Shown one piece after another: positions 32,741 through 40,896 of a stretch of 64,000 bases of DNA. The notes below the pieces were generated by a model. That model searched no databases, had not been told where the DNA came from, and was given only the letters and a program-made list of their open reading frames with translations. Within the stretch, counting starts at the first letter, position 1; every line of letters begins with the position of its first letter. This DNA comes from BP-133 sp040756995 (lineage in GTDB: Bacteria; Actinomycetota; Acidimicrobiia; IMCC26256; BP-133), in assembly GCA_040756995.1 (NCBI GenBank), contig JBFLYK010000027.1, forward strand, positions 28,770-92,769. Direction: 5' to 3'. The position numbers were made by a program, and so were the translations under genes.

Positions 32741-33737
32741 CTCCGACCTTGGCCGGCGCCTGCCCCGGTAGAAGCCGCACCCAGCGGTAGTCGTGGACCA
32801 CGTTGGACACGACCTCCCATGTCTCCGTCGACCTGATTCCGGGCAGCTCCCGCAGCTCATGGACGATCAGTTCGACGAGCCGGGCCCGCGTCGACGTGGC
32901 GGCGTGGATGAACAGGTCGTGGCGCCCGGCGGTGATCGCCACCAACGAGATCTCCGGAATGGCGGCCAGCGTCTCCGCCGTCGCCTTGGTGTCCGCCCCT
33001 TCCGTCTCCACGCCGAGGAAGGCCCAGGCGCCGACGGTGCCGACCCGGTAGGGATCGACCTGGGCGGTGATGCGCAGCATCCCCGCGTCCTCCATGCGCC
33101 GCAGCCGGGCCCGGATCGTCCCGTCCGACACACCGAGCTGCCGCCCGATCTCCCGGTTGGACTGCCGCCCGTCCTGGGCCAGGGCGGCGATGATGGCGTG
33201 GTCGAGGTCGTCGAGCTCGAACACCGGATCGGGGAACTCCAGCCGGGCCGGCGGCGGCGGCAACGCCGCCCAGTTCATCGTGTACTTCACCCAGGCCAAG
33301 GTGACGTCGGACGTGACGTCGCGCACCCCCGCCACTCCGCCGATCCGCTCGGTGAGGAAGCTGACGACATCCGCCCGGTCGGGCGCCACGACATGCACGA
33401 TGAGATCGAACGGCCCCAGCACCATCGATACCGAATGCACATGCGGCAACGCCGCCACTTCCTTGGCGACCTCCCGCGGCGGCCGCCCCTCGATGGAGAC
33501 AGCCAGCCAGAGATCCCAGCGGTACCCCGCCGCCTCCCAGTCGAAGATGGCCGTGACGCCCAGGATCCGTTGATCCACCAACCGCCGTAGCCGGGTGGCC
33601 ACCGTCGCCTCGGTCAGATCCACCTCGGCCGCCAGCAACCGGTTGCTCGCCCGCCCGTCCTCCGTGAGCAGCTCGATGATGCGGTGATCCGCCTCGTCCA
33701 GCGGGATGAACGGCCGCCGCGAGACCGCCGCCGGCAC
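32733..33737 (-). CDS. Double-domain Lrp/AsnC-type regulator
   Basis: 334 residues containing two complete Lrp units. The first HTH (LDEADHRIIELLTEDGRASNRLLAAEVDLTEATVATRLRRL, in outline) is followed by a RAM/effector domain. A second HTH (DLDHAIIAALAQDGRQSNREIGRQLGVSDGTIRARLRRM) and second RAM domain follow. Single-unit Lrp proteins are about 150 residues. It is the last gene downstream of a Liv-type importer operon (livF stop 90 bases upstream), so it may sense an imported amino or other organic acid. The start is GTG 33737, the only standard start available in frame. Confidence 0.9.
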   Translation of the reverse strand: MPAAVSRRPFIPLDEADHRIIELLTEDGRASNRLLAAEVDLTEATVATRLRRLVDQRILGVTAIFDWEAAGYRWDLWLAVSIEGRPPREVAKEVAALPHVHSVSMVLGPFDLIVHVVAPDRADVVSFLTERIGGVAGVRDVTSDVTLAWVKYTMNWAALPPPPARLEFPDPVFELDDLDHAIIAALAQDGRQSNREIGRQLGVSDGTIRARLRRMEDAGMLRITAQVDPYRVGTVGAWAFLGVETEGADTKATAETLAAIPEISLVAITAGRHDLFIHAATSTRARLVELIVHELRELPGIRSTETWEVVSNVVHDYRWVRLLPGQAPAKVGVS

Positions 33738-33803
33738 CGCCGGCGGCTCCTTCGCTTTCGGTTTCGTGTTGGCAGGATTCTTCGTCTTGATGCCAGCATG
33801 ATA

Positions 33804-33843
33804 CGCAAACTGCTTTCCGGGAACCAGCTATTCCGCAAACTGC
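33804..33843. repeat. Direct repeat CGCAAACTGC, 30-bp period, before the Lrp gene
   Basis: CGCAAACTGC occurs at 33804-33813 and again at 33834-33843. The spacing of 30 bases is close to three helical turns, placing both copies on one DNA face. The second copy lies inside the end of the livF-like gene. Phased repeats upstream of an Lrp-type gene suit autoregulation by a multimeric Lrp protein; this is inference. Confidence 0.4.
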
Positions 33844-34520
33844 GAAGCAGATAGCCGGCCGTTGCCCAGGATCAGCACCCGATCGGCGGCGGCCCTCTGC
33901 CGGGCCGGCTGGTCGTCGACCAGAAGGACTGCCCGTCCCCCGGCCCGGAGGTTGGCCAGGGACTCGCCGACCGCTCGCACGGCCGCTGGTCCGAGGCCCA
34001 GAAACGGTTCGTCGAGCAGCAGCACCGACGGCTGGGAGATGAGGGCGCGGCCGAGGGCCAGCATCTGCTGCTCGCCACCCGACAGCGTCCCGGCCCGCTG
34101 CCGCCGCCGGTCACGGAGCACCGGGAAGAGGTCGTAGATACCGCTGGCCTCCACCGCCCGGCGAGCGCGGCGTACGAGGCGCGGTCCGAGGGCGTACAGG
34201 CCGAGCACGAGGTGGTCCTCGACCGTGAGATGAGCAAACAGCTGGCGTCGTTCCGGAACGGCGACGAGTCCGGCCCGGACCGCGCTGGCCGGCGCCGAAG
34301 GGGTGACGAGACGACCGGCGACCGTCACCTGGCCCTGGCGGGGGAGCAGGCCCGCCAGGGCGGACACCAGCGTGGAACGGCCCGAACCATTGGCGCCGAC
34401 CAGGATCACCACCTCGCCGGCGTCGAGGCTCAGCGACACGCCGGCCAGCACTTCCCGCGCTCCTCGCCGGACGCTCAGGTCACGAACCACCAATGCGGCG
34501 GGGCGCTCGGGTGGCGTCAT
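33828..34520 (-). CDS. LivF-like ABC transporter ATPase with Arg in Walker A
   Basis: 230 residues. The overall sequence is LivF: VLAGVSLSLDAGEVVILVG, signature LSGGEQQMLALGRAL, Walker B VLLLDEPFLGLGP. Walker A reads GANGSGRST where the family has GxNGxGKST; codon CGT gives Arg in place of the catalytic Lys. The C-terminal switch region is also unusual (LLVDDQPARQ instead of the common LVEQN). It may bind but hydrolyse ATP poorly, with the LivG-like half doing the work. ATGA overlap with the LivM-LivG fusion upstream. Confidence 0.88.
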   Translation of the reverse strand: MTPPERPAALVVRDLSVRRGAREVLAGVSLSLDAGEVVILVGANGSGRSTLVSALAGLLPRQGQVTVAGRLVTPSAPASAVRAGLVAVPERRQLFAHLTVEDHLVLGLYALGPRLVRRARRAVEASGIYDLFPVLRDRRRQRAGTLSGGEQQMLALGRALISQPSVLLLDEPFLGLGPAAVRAVGESLANLRAGGRAVLLVDDQPARQRAAADRVLILGNGRLSASQFAE

Positions 34521-36265
34521 CGTCCCGGAGTCCGCCCGTCCGGCTGGCCGAGATAGGTGTCGAGCGCACCGGCGTCAGCCGCGCCATCGGCCGGACCATC
34601 GAAGAGCACACGGCCGGCCTCGAGGACGATCATCCGGGTCGCCACGGACATGGCGAACGTGACGTCATGCTCGACGATGAGCACCGCCGGCCCGCCCGCC
34701 AGGCGGCGGAGGATGGCGGCGAGCTCCGTCCGCTCGGCATCGGAGAGACCCGACGCCGGTTCGTCCAGCAGGAGCAGCACGGGTGCGGCGGCCAGGGCCC
34801 GGGCCAGTTCGACGCGGCGCTGAGAACCGAACGGAAGCTCATCGGCGGTCACACCGGCGACGGCGCTCAGCCCCGTGAAGTCCAGCACCCGGCGAGCCGC
34901 CTCCGCCGGAGTGCCGCCCGGCCGCCGACCCGTTCCGACGAGCACGTGCTCGAAGACGGTGAGGCCGGGGAAGAGCCGGACCTCCTGAAAGGTCCGGGCG
35001 ACGCCGAGCCGGGCGCAGTGGCGCGGCGTCGCCCGGGTAAGTTCCGCCCCCCGGAGGACGATGCGACCGGCGTCGGGGTGCAGATGGCCGGACAACAGGT
35101 TGAACAAGGTCGTCTTGCCGGCGCCGTTGGCGCCGATCACCGCGCCGATCTCGCCGGCGTGCAGCGACAGTCCGACATCGTCGAGGGCACGGACGGCGCC
35201 GAAGGTCTGCATCAGGCCCGTGGCTTCGAGGACCGGCCCGCCGGGTTGCGCCGCCCCGGTCGACCGGACGGGCGGTTCGCCGTCCGGTCGCAACGATGGC
35301 TCGGGAACGGTCGTGCCGCGCCGGCCGGCCAGCCGTCGCACCACGCCGGCCAGGCCGGCGGGCGCGGCGGTCAGCACCAGCAGGAACGCCGCCCCCCGGG
35401 CCAGCATGTCGAATCGGGACGGTCCGAGCCACAGATCAGGGAGAAGACCGACGGCCACCACGCCGGGTACGACACCCCACACCGACCCGGCTCCGCCGAG
35501 GAACACCGCCAGCAGCAGATCCATGAGCAGGGCGACGCCGAAGGCATCGGCTGACACGTAACCCAGGACGTGGGCGTAGAGACTGCCGGCCAGCGTGGCG
35601 CAGAGGCTGCCGAGCACGAAGGCCTCCACCCGGCGGCGTTCGACGGCGATCCCGGCCGCGGCGGCGGCCGTGGGCTCACCGGCGGCGGCTCGCAACTCCA
35701 GCCCTCGGCCGGAACGTAGAAACACCGTGGCGACCGCCACGACGGCGGCCAGGGCGGTCATCACGACGACGGCCTGCCCGGCGGGTGTGACCGCCCGGAA
35801 CGACCCGAGCTGGACCGGCGGGACGCCGGTGATACCCAGCGTTCCGCCGAAGGCCTGCTCCTGGCGGGCCACGCCTCGCACGAGCTGCAGTACGAACAGC
35901 GTGACGAGGGCCACGCCGATGCCCTGGACCCGCCGCAGAACGGCACCGACGACCACGGCCAGGACCGCGCCGGCGGCGAGCCCGGTGGCGGTGCCGACCA
36001 CGGTGGCCGCCGTTGGCGGGAGCCCGGAGTGGCGGGCGACCAGCGCCGAGGACAACGCCCCGACGAGCATGAAGGCCGGTGTCGAGAACACCAGGAGGCC
36101 GGCCGAGCCGACACACACGTCGACACCGACGGCGGCGATGGCCAGGACGGCGGCGCCGACGGCCACGCTCAGCCGGTATCCGCCTCCGGTGGCCGCCATC
36201 ACCAGCGCGAAGGCCAGCCAGGCGGCGATCACGGCGCCGACGCGGGGCGCGGGGGCGGGCCTCAC
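34517..36265 (-). CDS. LivM-LivG fusion: importer permease plus ATPase
   Basis: 582 residues from GTG 36265, which overlaps the livH stop (GTGA). Residues 1-320 are a LivM-type permease with about eight hydrophobic segments and LGITGVPP and LFLGGAGSVWGVVPGVVAVGLLPD. After a Pro/Arg-rich linker, residues about 343-582 form a LivG-type ATPase: GANGAGKTTLFNLLSG, ARTFQEVRLFPGLTVFEHVLVG, LPFGSQRRVELARAL, LLLLDEPASGLSD, LIVEHDVTFAMSVA. It acts in the cytoplasmic membrane in a branched-chain-amino-acid-type importer; the real substrate is not known. Confidence 0.93.
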   Translation of the reverse strand: MRPAPAPRVGAVIAAWLAFALVMAATGGGYRLSVAVGAAVLAIAAVGVDVCVGSAGLLVFSTPAFMLVGALSSALVARHSGLPPTAATVVGTATGLAAGAVLAVVVGAVLRRVQGIGVALVTLFVLQLVRGVARQEQAFGGTLGITGVPPVQLGSFRAVTPAGQAVVVMTALAAVVAVATVFLRSGRGLELRAAAGEPTAAAAAGIAVERRRVEAFVLGSLCATLAGSLYAHVLGYVSADAFGVALLMDLLLAVFLGGAGSVWGVVPGVVAVGLLPDLWLGPSRFDMLARGAAFLLVLTAAPAGLAGVVRRLAGRRGTTVPEPSLRPDGEPPVRSTGAAQPGGPVLEATGLMQTFGAVRALDDVGLSLHAGEIGAVIGANGAGKTTLFNLLSGHLHPDAGRIVLRGAELTRATPRHCARLGVARTFQEVRLFPGLTVFEHVLVGTGRRPGGTPAEAARRVLDFTGLSAVAGVTADELPFGSQRRVELARALAAAPVLLLLDEPASGLSDAERTELAAILRRLAGGPAVLIVEHDVTFAMSVATRMIVLEAGRVLFDGPADGAADAGALDTYLGQPDGRTPGR

Positions 36266-37155
36266 CGAGGGTCCAACGATGGAGCCAGCCGGGGCCAGAT
36301 CATCAGCGTGGCGATCAGCATCGCCGCCACCACCGGCTCCTGATAGCCGGAGGCGACGTACGTGCTGACCGCCGCTTCGAGGATCCCGACGGCGATCCCG
36401 GCGGCCAGCCCCGCCCCCGGCGACCGGAACCCGACGAGGGCGGCGGCGGCCAGCCCCCGGAGGGCGAACCCGAAGCCCGTCAGGTAGCTGAACACCGTGA
36501 CGGGAGAAAGAAGCACTCCGGCCAGCGCACCGAGTGTCCCGGCGACCGCGAACGCCAGCACGATCATGCGGGTCACGTCGACGCCGACGACCGATGCTCC
36601 CAAACGGTTCTCGGCCGACGCGACCATGGCCCGCCCGACCATCGTCCAGCGCACCGTCGCCGCCAGCGCCGCGGCCAGCCCGGCTGTCACCAGCGCGACG
36701 ACGACGGTGTGGGCCGGAAGCACCGCGTCGCCCAGCCGCACCGGGCTCCAGCCGACCAGCGGCGGTGACCCGTAGAGCTGGCGCCCAAAGGCGAAGAAGA
36801 CGAGCCCCTGCACGAACAGCGCCAGGGCCAGCGTGATGAGCGAGGCCGGAAGCGTGGCCGGCATGGCCGCCGGACCGCCGCGGGCGGCCCGACCGGCCCG
36901 CAGCACTGTCAGCCAGGACAGCGCCGCGTAGCCCACGCCGGTGCCCGCCACCGCGGCGATGGTGGCCAGGCCCCTGGGCCAACCCTGTTGCTGATCGAGC
37001 CACCATGTTCCCAGCGCCCCGATCGTGATCGCTTCCCCCTGGGCGAGGTTGACGATCCGGGCGACGCGGTAGACGACCACGATCCCGAGCGCCGAGATCC
37101 CGTAGACGGCGCCGTTGGTGACACCGGCGACGAGAACCTGCAGAGCGGTGTCCAC
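36262..37155 (-). CDS. livH: LivH-type ABC importer permease
   Basis: 297 residues, GTG start. Highly hydrophobic with LivH landmarks: GAVYGISALGIVVVYRVARIVNLAQGEAITIGALGTWW at the N-terminus, RAMVASAENRLGASVVGVDVTRMIVLAFAVAGTLGALAGVL in the middle (cytoplasmic EAA-like loop) and GAGLAAGIAVGILEA near the end. Three bases separate it from the binding-protein gene upstream, and it overlaps the LivM-LivG fusion downstream. Confidence 0.93.
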   Translation of the reverse strand: MDTALQVLVAGVTNGAVYGISALGIVVVYRVARIVNLAQGEAITIGALGTWWLDQQQGWPRGLATIAAVAGTGVGYAALSWLTVLRAGRAARGGPAAMPATLPASLITLALALFVQGLVFFAFGRQLYGSPPLVGWSPVRLGDAVLPAHTVVVALVTAGLAAALAATVRWTMVGRAMVASAENRLGASVVGVDVTRMIVLAFAVAGTLGALAGVLLSPVTVFSYLTGFGFALRGLAAAALVGFRSPGAGLAAGIAVGILEAAVSTYVASGYQEPVVAAMLIATLMIWPRLAPSLDPR

Positions 37156-37158
37156 CCG

Positions 37159-38361
37159 CTAGGAGTCGACCCGCTTCCAGCCCCCCGCCACCCGCTGCAC
37201 CATCACCCACACCGCACCGGCCGGTGAACCGTCGTGCTCCGCGGCGCTGAAGCGCCAATGGGTCATGGCTCCCTGGAAGTCCACCCGTTCCAGCGCGTCG
37301 CGCACCGCGGCCCGCTCTGCGACCTTGGCCTGCTCGAGGGCTCTCGTGATCACCATCACGCCGTCCCATCCGACGATGGCGCTGCTCGCCGGGTCGAAGG
37401 TCTGGCCATTGGCCTCGACGCCCTGACGGTAACGCTCGATCTCCGGACGGGCCGGGTCGTCGGCGGCGAGGTCGTCGACCACCATCGCCTTCCAGCCGTT
37501 GAGGACGACGCCTTCCATCACCGGTTCACCGACGAGGTCGATGAACCGGCGGTTCGCCGTCGCGGCGTTCGTGGTCAGCTCGACGCCCTTCGGCGCCAGA
37601 TTGCCGTAGTTCTTGAGGACGGTGGCGACGTCGGCCCCGACGTGGGGGACGAGCAGCACGTCCGGATTGCGGCCGATCAGCTTGCTGATCAGCGCCGTGA
37701 CGTCGGGTTGGCCAGGCGGGAACGATTCGGCGCCCACGACCTCGAGGCCGGCGGCCGGCGCCGCCTTGGCCAGGAACGAGGTCACGAGATCGAACACCGG
37801 CGTCTGGTTGGAGAGGACGGCGATGCGCTTGAAACCCTTTCCCTGCCAGTACCGGATGAACGTCGGCAGGCCTTTGGAAGCGAAGTCCGGGCCGACCGTG
37901 AACACCCAGCGGAGCTGTTCGGCGGGAACCCGGCCGAGGAAGCCGGCCGAAGCCGACACCAGCGGGATGCCCCGCTGGTTGGCCAGGGGCACGATCGGCA
38001 ACGTCATCTGGGCCCCGTCGGGCCCGACGATGGCCACCACGGCGGGATCGTCCATCAGCCGGGTGGCTTCGGTGGCCGCCTTCTGCGGGTCGGAGGCGGC
38101 GTCGGCCTTGACCAGCTCCAACGGGCGGCCCAGGACTCCGCCCCGCCGGTTCACGTCCGCCACCGCCGCCTCCACCCCGGCCAGCTCCTCCTGGCCCAGC
38201 GTGGCGTTGGGGCCGGTCATGTTGAAGATGGCCCCCAGGCGGACCGGCGTTGGCGGAGCGGCCCCGCCGGCCCGGCCGGCCTTGTCGTCGCTGTCGCCGC
38301 CGCAGGCCGCGGAAAGCACAAGGGCGCCCACCAGACACCACGTCCGGATCCAACGGTGCAT
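37159..38361 (-). CDS. Substrate-binding lipoprotein of a Liv-type importer
   Basis: 400 residues from ATG 38361, which has AAGGAG six bases upstream; ATGs just before it lack spacing. Lipobox LSAAC (Cys21 or so) makes it a membrane-anchored receptor. The mature part is a type I periplasmic binding fold: PVRLGAIFNMTGPNATLGQEELAGVEAAVADVNRRGGVLGRPLELV in outline, VVAIVGPDGAQMTLPIVPLANQRGIPLVS, and WDGVMVITRALEQA. First of four importer genes (37159-38361 down to 33828). Substrate probably an amino acid or other small organic acid; cannot be fixed by sequence. Confidence 0.92.
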   Translation of the reverse strand: MHRWIRTWCLVGALVLSAACGGDSDDKAGRAGGAAPPTPVRLGAIFNMTGPNATLGQEELAGVEAAVADVNRRGGVLGRPLELVKADAASDPQKAATEATRLMDDPAVVAIVGPDGAQMTLPIVPLANQRGIPLVSASAGFLGRVPAEQLRWVFTVGPDFASKGLPTFIRYWQGKGFKRIAVLSNQTPVFDLVTSFLAKAAPAAGLEVVGAESFPPGQPDVTALISKLIGRNPDVLLVPHVGADVATVLKNYGNLAPKGVELTTNAATANRRFIDLVGEPVMEGVVLNGWKAMVVDDLAADDPARPEIERYRQGVEANGQTFDPASSAIVGWDGVMVITRALEQAKVAERAAVRDALERVDFQGAMTHWRFSAAEHDGSPAGAVWVMVQRVAGGWKRVDS

Positions 38362-38384
38362 CGCCATCTCCTTACCCAAGCGCT

Positions 38385-39977
38385 TCAGCGGCGGGTGAAC
38401 TCTACGCGGCCCGAGGTGCCGTCGACCTTCACGTGGTCGCCGGTGCGGAGGGTCGCCGTGCCGGTGCCGGTGTTGATCACGCAGGGGACGCCGAGCTCGC
38501 GGGCGACGATGGCGCCGTGGCTCAGCGCTCCGCCGACGTCGATCACCAAGGCCGCGGCGATGACCATGGCGGGGGCCCAGCTGGGGTCGGTGGTGGGGCA
38601 GACCAGGATCTCGCCCGGTTCGACGTCGGCGATGCCGTCGGGGCCGAGGATCACGCGGGCCAGGCCCTCGGCCACACCGGGGGAGACGCCGAGGCCTTCG
38701 ACGACCTGGGAACCGTCAGGTCGTTCGCCCGCCGGGGGCCGGCCGGAGCGGGGGTGGGCCACGGCCGGGCCCACCCAGGAGTCGGGGATGTCGAGCGACC
38801 GGTACTCCTCGCGCCGGCGGCGGCGTTGGCGGATCAGGGCTTTGGCGTCGGGCGGAAGGCCGGTGATCACTTCCATGGCCGTCAGGTAGAAGATGTCCTC
38901 GGGGTCGTCGAGGTCGCCGGCCCGGGCGAGCTGGGTTCCGTGGGCGCGGGCGGCGGCGCGGGCGACGTCGAAGGTCTGCAGGAAGGCGGCTTTGCCGACT
39001 TCCCGTTGGGGGACATAGGTCCGTACGGCGCGGAGGATCAGGCGGGCCTGGCCCTGCCGCGCCCGGGGCAGGGCGGCCAGCAGCGTGGCCACGGCGGCGC
39101 GGCGTTCGTCGGTGCGGCGTTGCATGGCGGCCTCGGGGGAGGCGCTCTCGTCGAGTTCGCGGTAGCGGTCGAGCATGGCCGCCAGTGGCGCCGGATCCTC
39201 CCGCCAGGGGTGGGACGACAGTTCGCCCTCGTCGGGGCCGTGGTAGCCGTGGGCCGCCAGCAGCGGTTCGACCCCTCCGCCGGTGCGAGCGGCGCGCCAC
39301 AGGTCCATGACCAGGCGGGTTTCCTCGGTCGGGCCCCAACCGGCGCACAGCGCCGTCTCGAGGCCGGGATGGCCGGCGCGGCCGGCGAGGCCGGCGGCCT
39401 GCTCGTAGACGGCCTGCGTGAGCATCGTCGCCATGCCGTGCTCGGTCAGCACGCCGGTGAAGCGGTGGTACGCCTCGGCGAAGAGTTTGCGGGGGTCCTC
39501 CGCGGCCGCGCCGGTCGAACGGCGCCACCAGCCGTCGATCTCCTTTCGGACCCGGCGGACACGGGCCGGGTTGCCCAGGGCGGCGATGGGGAGCTTGCCG
39601 GCGATGATCGGGTACCTCGTGCGGACGAGGCGGTGGTCGGCGTCGGGGCGCACGGAGCCGAAGTACTGCAACTCGAAGGCTTCGGGGTTGGCGCCGGGCA
39701 TTCTCACGACCTTGTGGTGGATCCAGTCGACGTTGGCGGCGGCCCGTCCGAAGAAGATGCCGATGAAGCGGTCGTCGGTCCGGGCGGGGGGTGCCAGGCC
39801 GGAGCGGGGGATCACGCCCAGCTGCCAGAAGATGCGGCGGGCGGAGGCTTCGGTGGCGTTGGCCCAGAACGTCCAGCCAAGCGGGGTGAGGACGCCGGGC
39901 ATCGCTTCCGACAGATTGACCCGGCTCCAGGCCACACCGGGGCCGGACACCATGTGCAGCGGATCGGCGTCGCTCAT
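38385..39977 (-). CDS. PEP-utilising (RPH-like) protein lacking an ATP-grasp domain
   Basis: 530 residues from ATG 39977. It opens with WSRVNLSEAMPGVLTPLGWTFW, the sequence that follows the ATP-grasp domain in rifampicin phosphotransferases and PEP-synthase-like proteins. It ends with the swivelling phosphohistidine domain: ILVCPTTDPSWAPAMVIAAALVIDVGGALSHGAIVARELGVPCV in outline, phosphorylatable His near 487. The ATP-grasp half is missing and no separate gene for it is adjacent. It could be a phosphotransfer partner or a repurposed enzyme. It is flanked by the DHTWG-motif gene (2 bases) and the binding-protein gene (23 bases) in one operon. Confidence 0.8.
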   Translation of the reverse strand: MSDADPLHMVSGPGVAWSRVNLSEAMPGVLTPLGWTFWANATEASARRIFWQLGVIPRSGLAPPARTDDRFIGIFFGRAAANVDWIHHKVVRMPGANPEAFELQYFGSVRPDADHRLVRTRYPIIAGKLPIAALGNPARVRRVRKEIDGWWRRSTGAAAEDPRKLFAEAYHRFTGVLTEHGMATMLTQAVYEQAAGLAGRAGHPGLETALCAGWGPTEETRLVMDLWRAARTGGGVEPLLAAHGYHGPDEGELSSHPWREDPAPLAAMLDRYRELDESASPEAAMQRRTDERRAAVATLLAALPRARQGQARLILRAVRTYVPQREVGKAAFLQTFDVARAAARAHGTQLARAGDLDDPEDIFYLTAMEVITGLPPDAKALIRQRRRRREEYRSLDIPDSWVGPAVAHPRSGRPPAGERPDGSQVVEGLGVSPGVAEGLARVILGPDGIADVEPGEILVCPTTDPSWAPAMVIAAALVIDVGGALSHGAIVARELGVPCVINTGTGTATLRTGDHVKVDGTSGRVEFTRR

Positions 39978-39979
39978 GA

Positions 39980-40879
39980 TCACCGGTCGATCCGGTTGAG
40001 TTCGACGATGCCGAAGCCGCGGCGGCCGTTCCACTCGGCGGAGCAGAAGGCATCGTTGAGCCAGAACCCTTCCGCCCACTCGGGGTACGGGACGTGGGCG
40101 TGGGCGGCCGCCGTGGCACTCACAACGGCGGGACCGGAACGGATGACTGCCGAGCGGTAGGCGCGCCGCCCGGCTTCGCCTCCGGTCACCTCGACGACGT
40201 GGTCGGGGATGACCTGCCGGCCGCTTGAATCCACGGCGATGCCGGTTCCGATCCAGCGCTCGCCGTAGCGGACGCTGACGCCGGTGAAGTAGGCCGGATC
40301 CGGGTCGGCGAAAACCATCGGCGTCCACCAGGCCTCGTCGAGCGCCCCGTAGCCCCGGACGCCCCACGTGTGGTCCCGCACCAGGAGGCCGGCGGCGTCG
40401 ACGGCCGTCGCACCGAACGTCAGCCGGCCGGAGAAGCGGGCGCCGACTTCGTAATGGTCCCGCTCCGTCCCCGACGCCATCAGGGAGGTCAGCGCTTCCC
40501 GCCAGTCCACCGGCGGAAGGAGCGATTCGACGGCCACGTCGAAGCCGAGCGGCCGGCCGCCGCGGTCAACGGTGTCGAGCGACACCCGCCAGCTGCGGAA
40601 CGGGTCGATATCGATCTCCAGCCCCGGCGCCTTCAACTCCGCGCCGAGCGGAGCGTCGATCGCCGCCACCGCCACTGCCACCTCGCCCTCGGCGCCGGCG
40701 TCGCCGACCAGCACGCAGGCCTTGGCGGTCAGCCGCTCCTCGAGCGGGATCCGGCCGAGGTGCAGCGAGAAGCCCGCCGACCGCTCGGCGTCCCAGCCGA
40801 GCAGGTACCAGTTCTCCTGCCAACCGGGCGGGATCGGCGACGGTGGCTCGTGCGGGAACTCGTCGGCCGGCGACAGCAT
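39980..40879 (-). CDS. DHTWG-motif protein (DUF7064-like), paralogue A
   Basis: 299 residues from ATG 40879. It begins DEFPHEPPSPIPPGWQENWYLLGWDAERSAGFSLHLGRIP and contains LLVRDHTWGVRGYGALDEAWWTPMVFAD. This resembles the DUF7064/7065 type of protein with a conserved D-H-(S/T)-W-G-x-R motif, reminiscent of the lipocalin-like CrtC/AttH hydratase fold; the fold link is my inference. First gene of the leftward operon leading into a PEP-utilising protein and a Liv-type importer. A paralogue is divergently encoded 17 bases away. Confidence 0.65.
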   Translation of the reverse strand: MLSPADEFPHEPPSPIPPGWQENWYLLGWDAERSAGFSLHLGRIPLEERLTAKACVLVGDAGAEGEVAVAVAAIDAPLGAELKAPGLEIDIDPFRSWRVSLDTVDRGGRPLGFDVAVESLLPPVDWREALTSLMASGTERDHYEVGARFSGRLTFGATAVDAAGLLVRDHTWGVRGYGALDEAWWTPMVFADPDPAYFTGVSVRYGERWIGTGIAVDSSGRQVIPDHVVEVTGGEAGRRAYRSAVIRSGPAVVSATAAAHAHVPYPEWAEGFWLNDAFCSAEWNGRRGFGIVELNRIDR

Positions 40880-40896
40880 GCCTAGGCTCCTCCTCC

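Noticed and set aside
38250..40160. 636-codon rightward frame over the PEP-utilising gene
   Set aside because: Low-complexity Gly/Ala/Arg/Asp/Val translation; the minus strand has the phosphohistidine domain.
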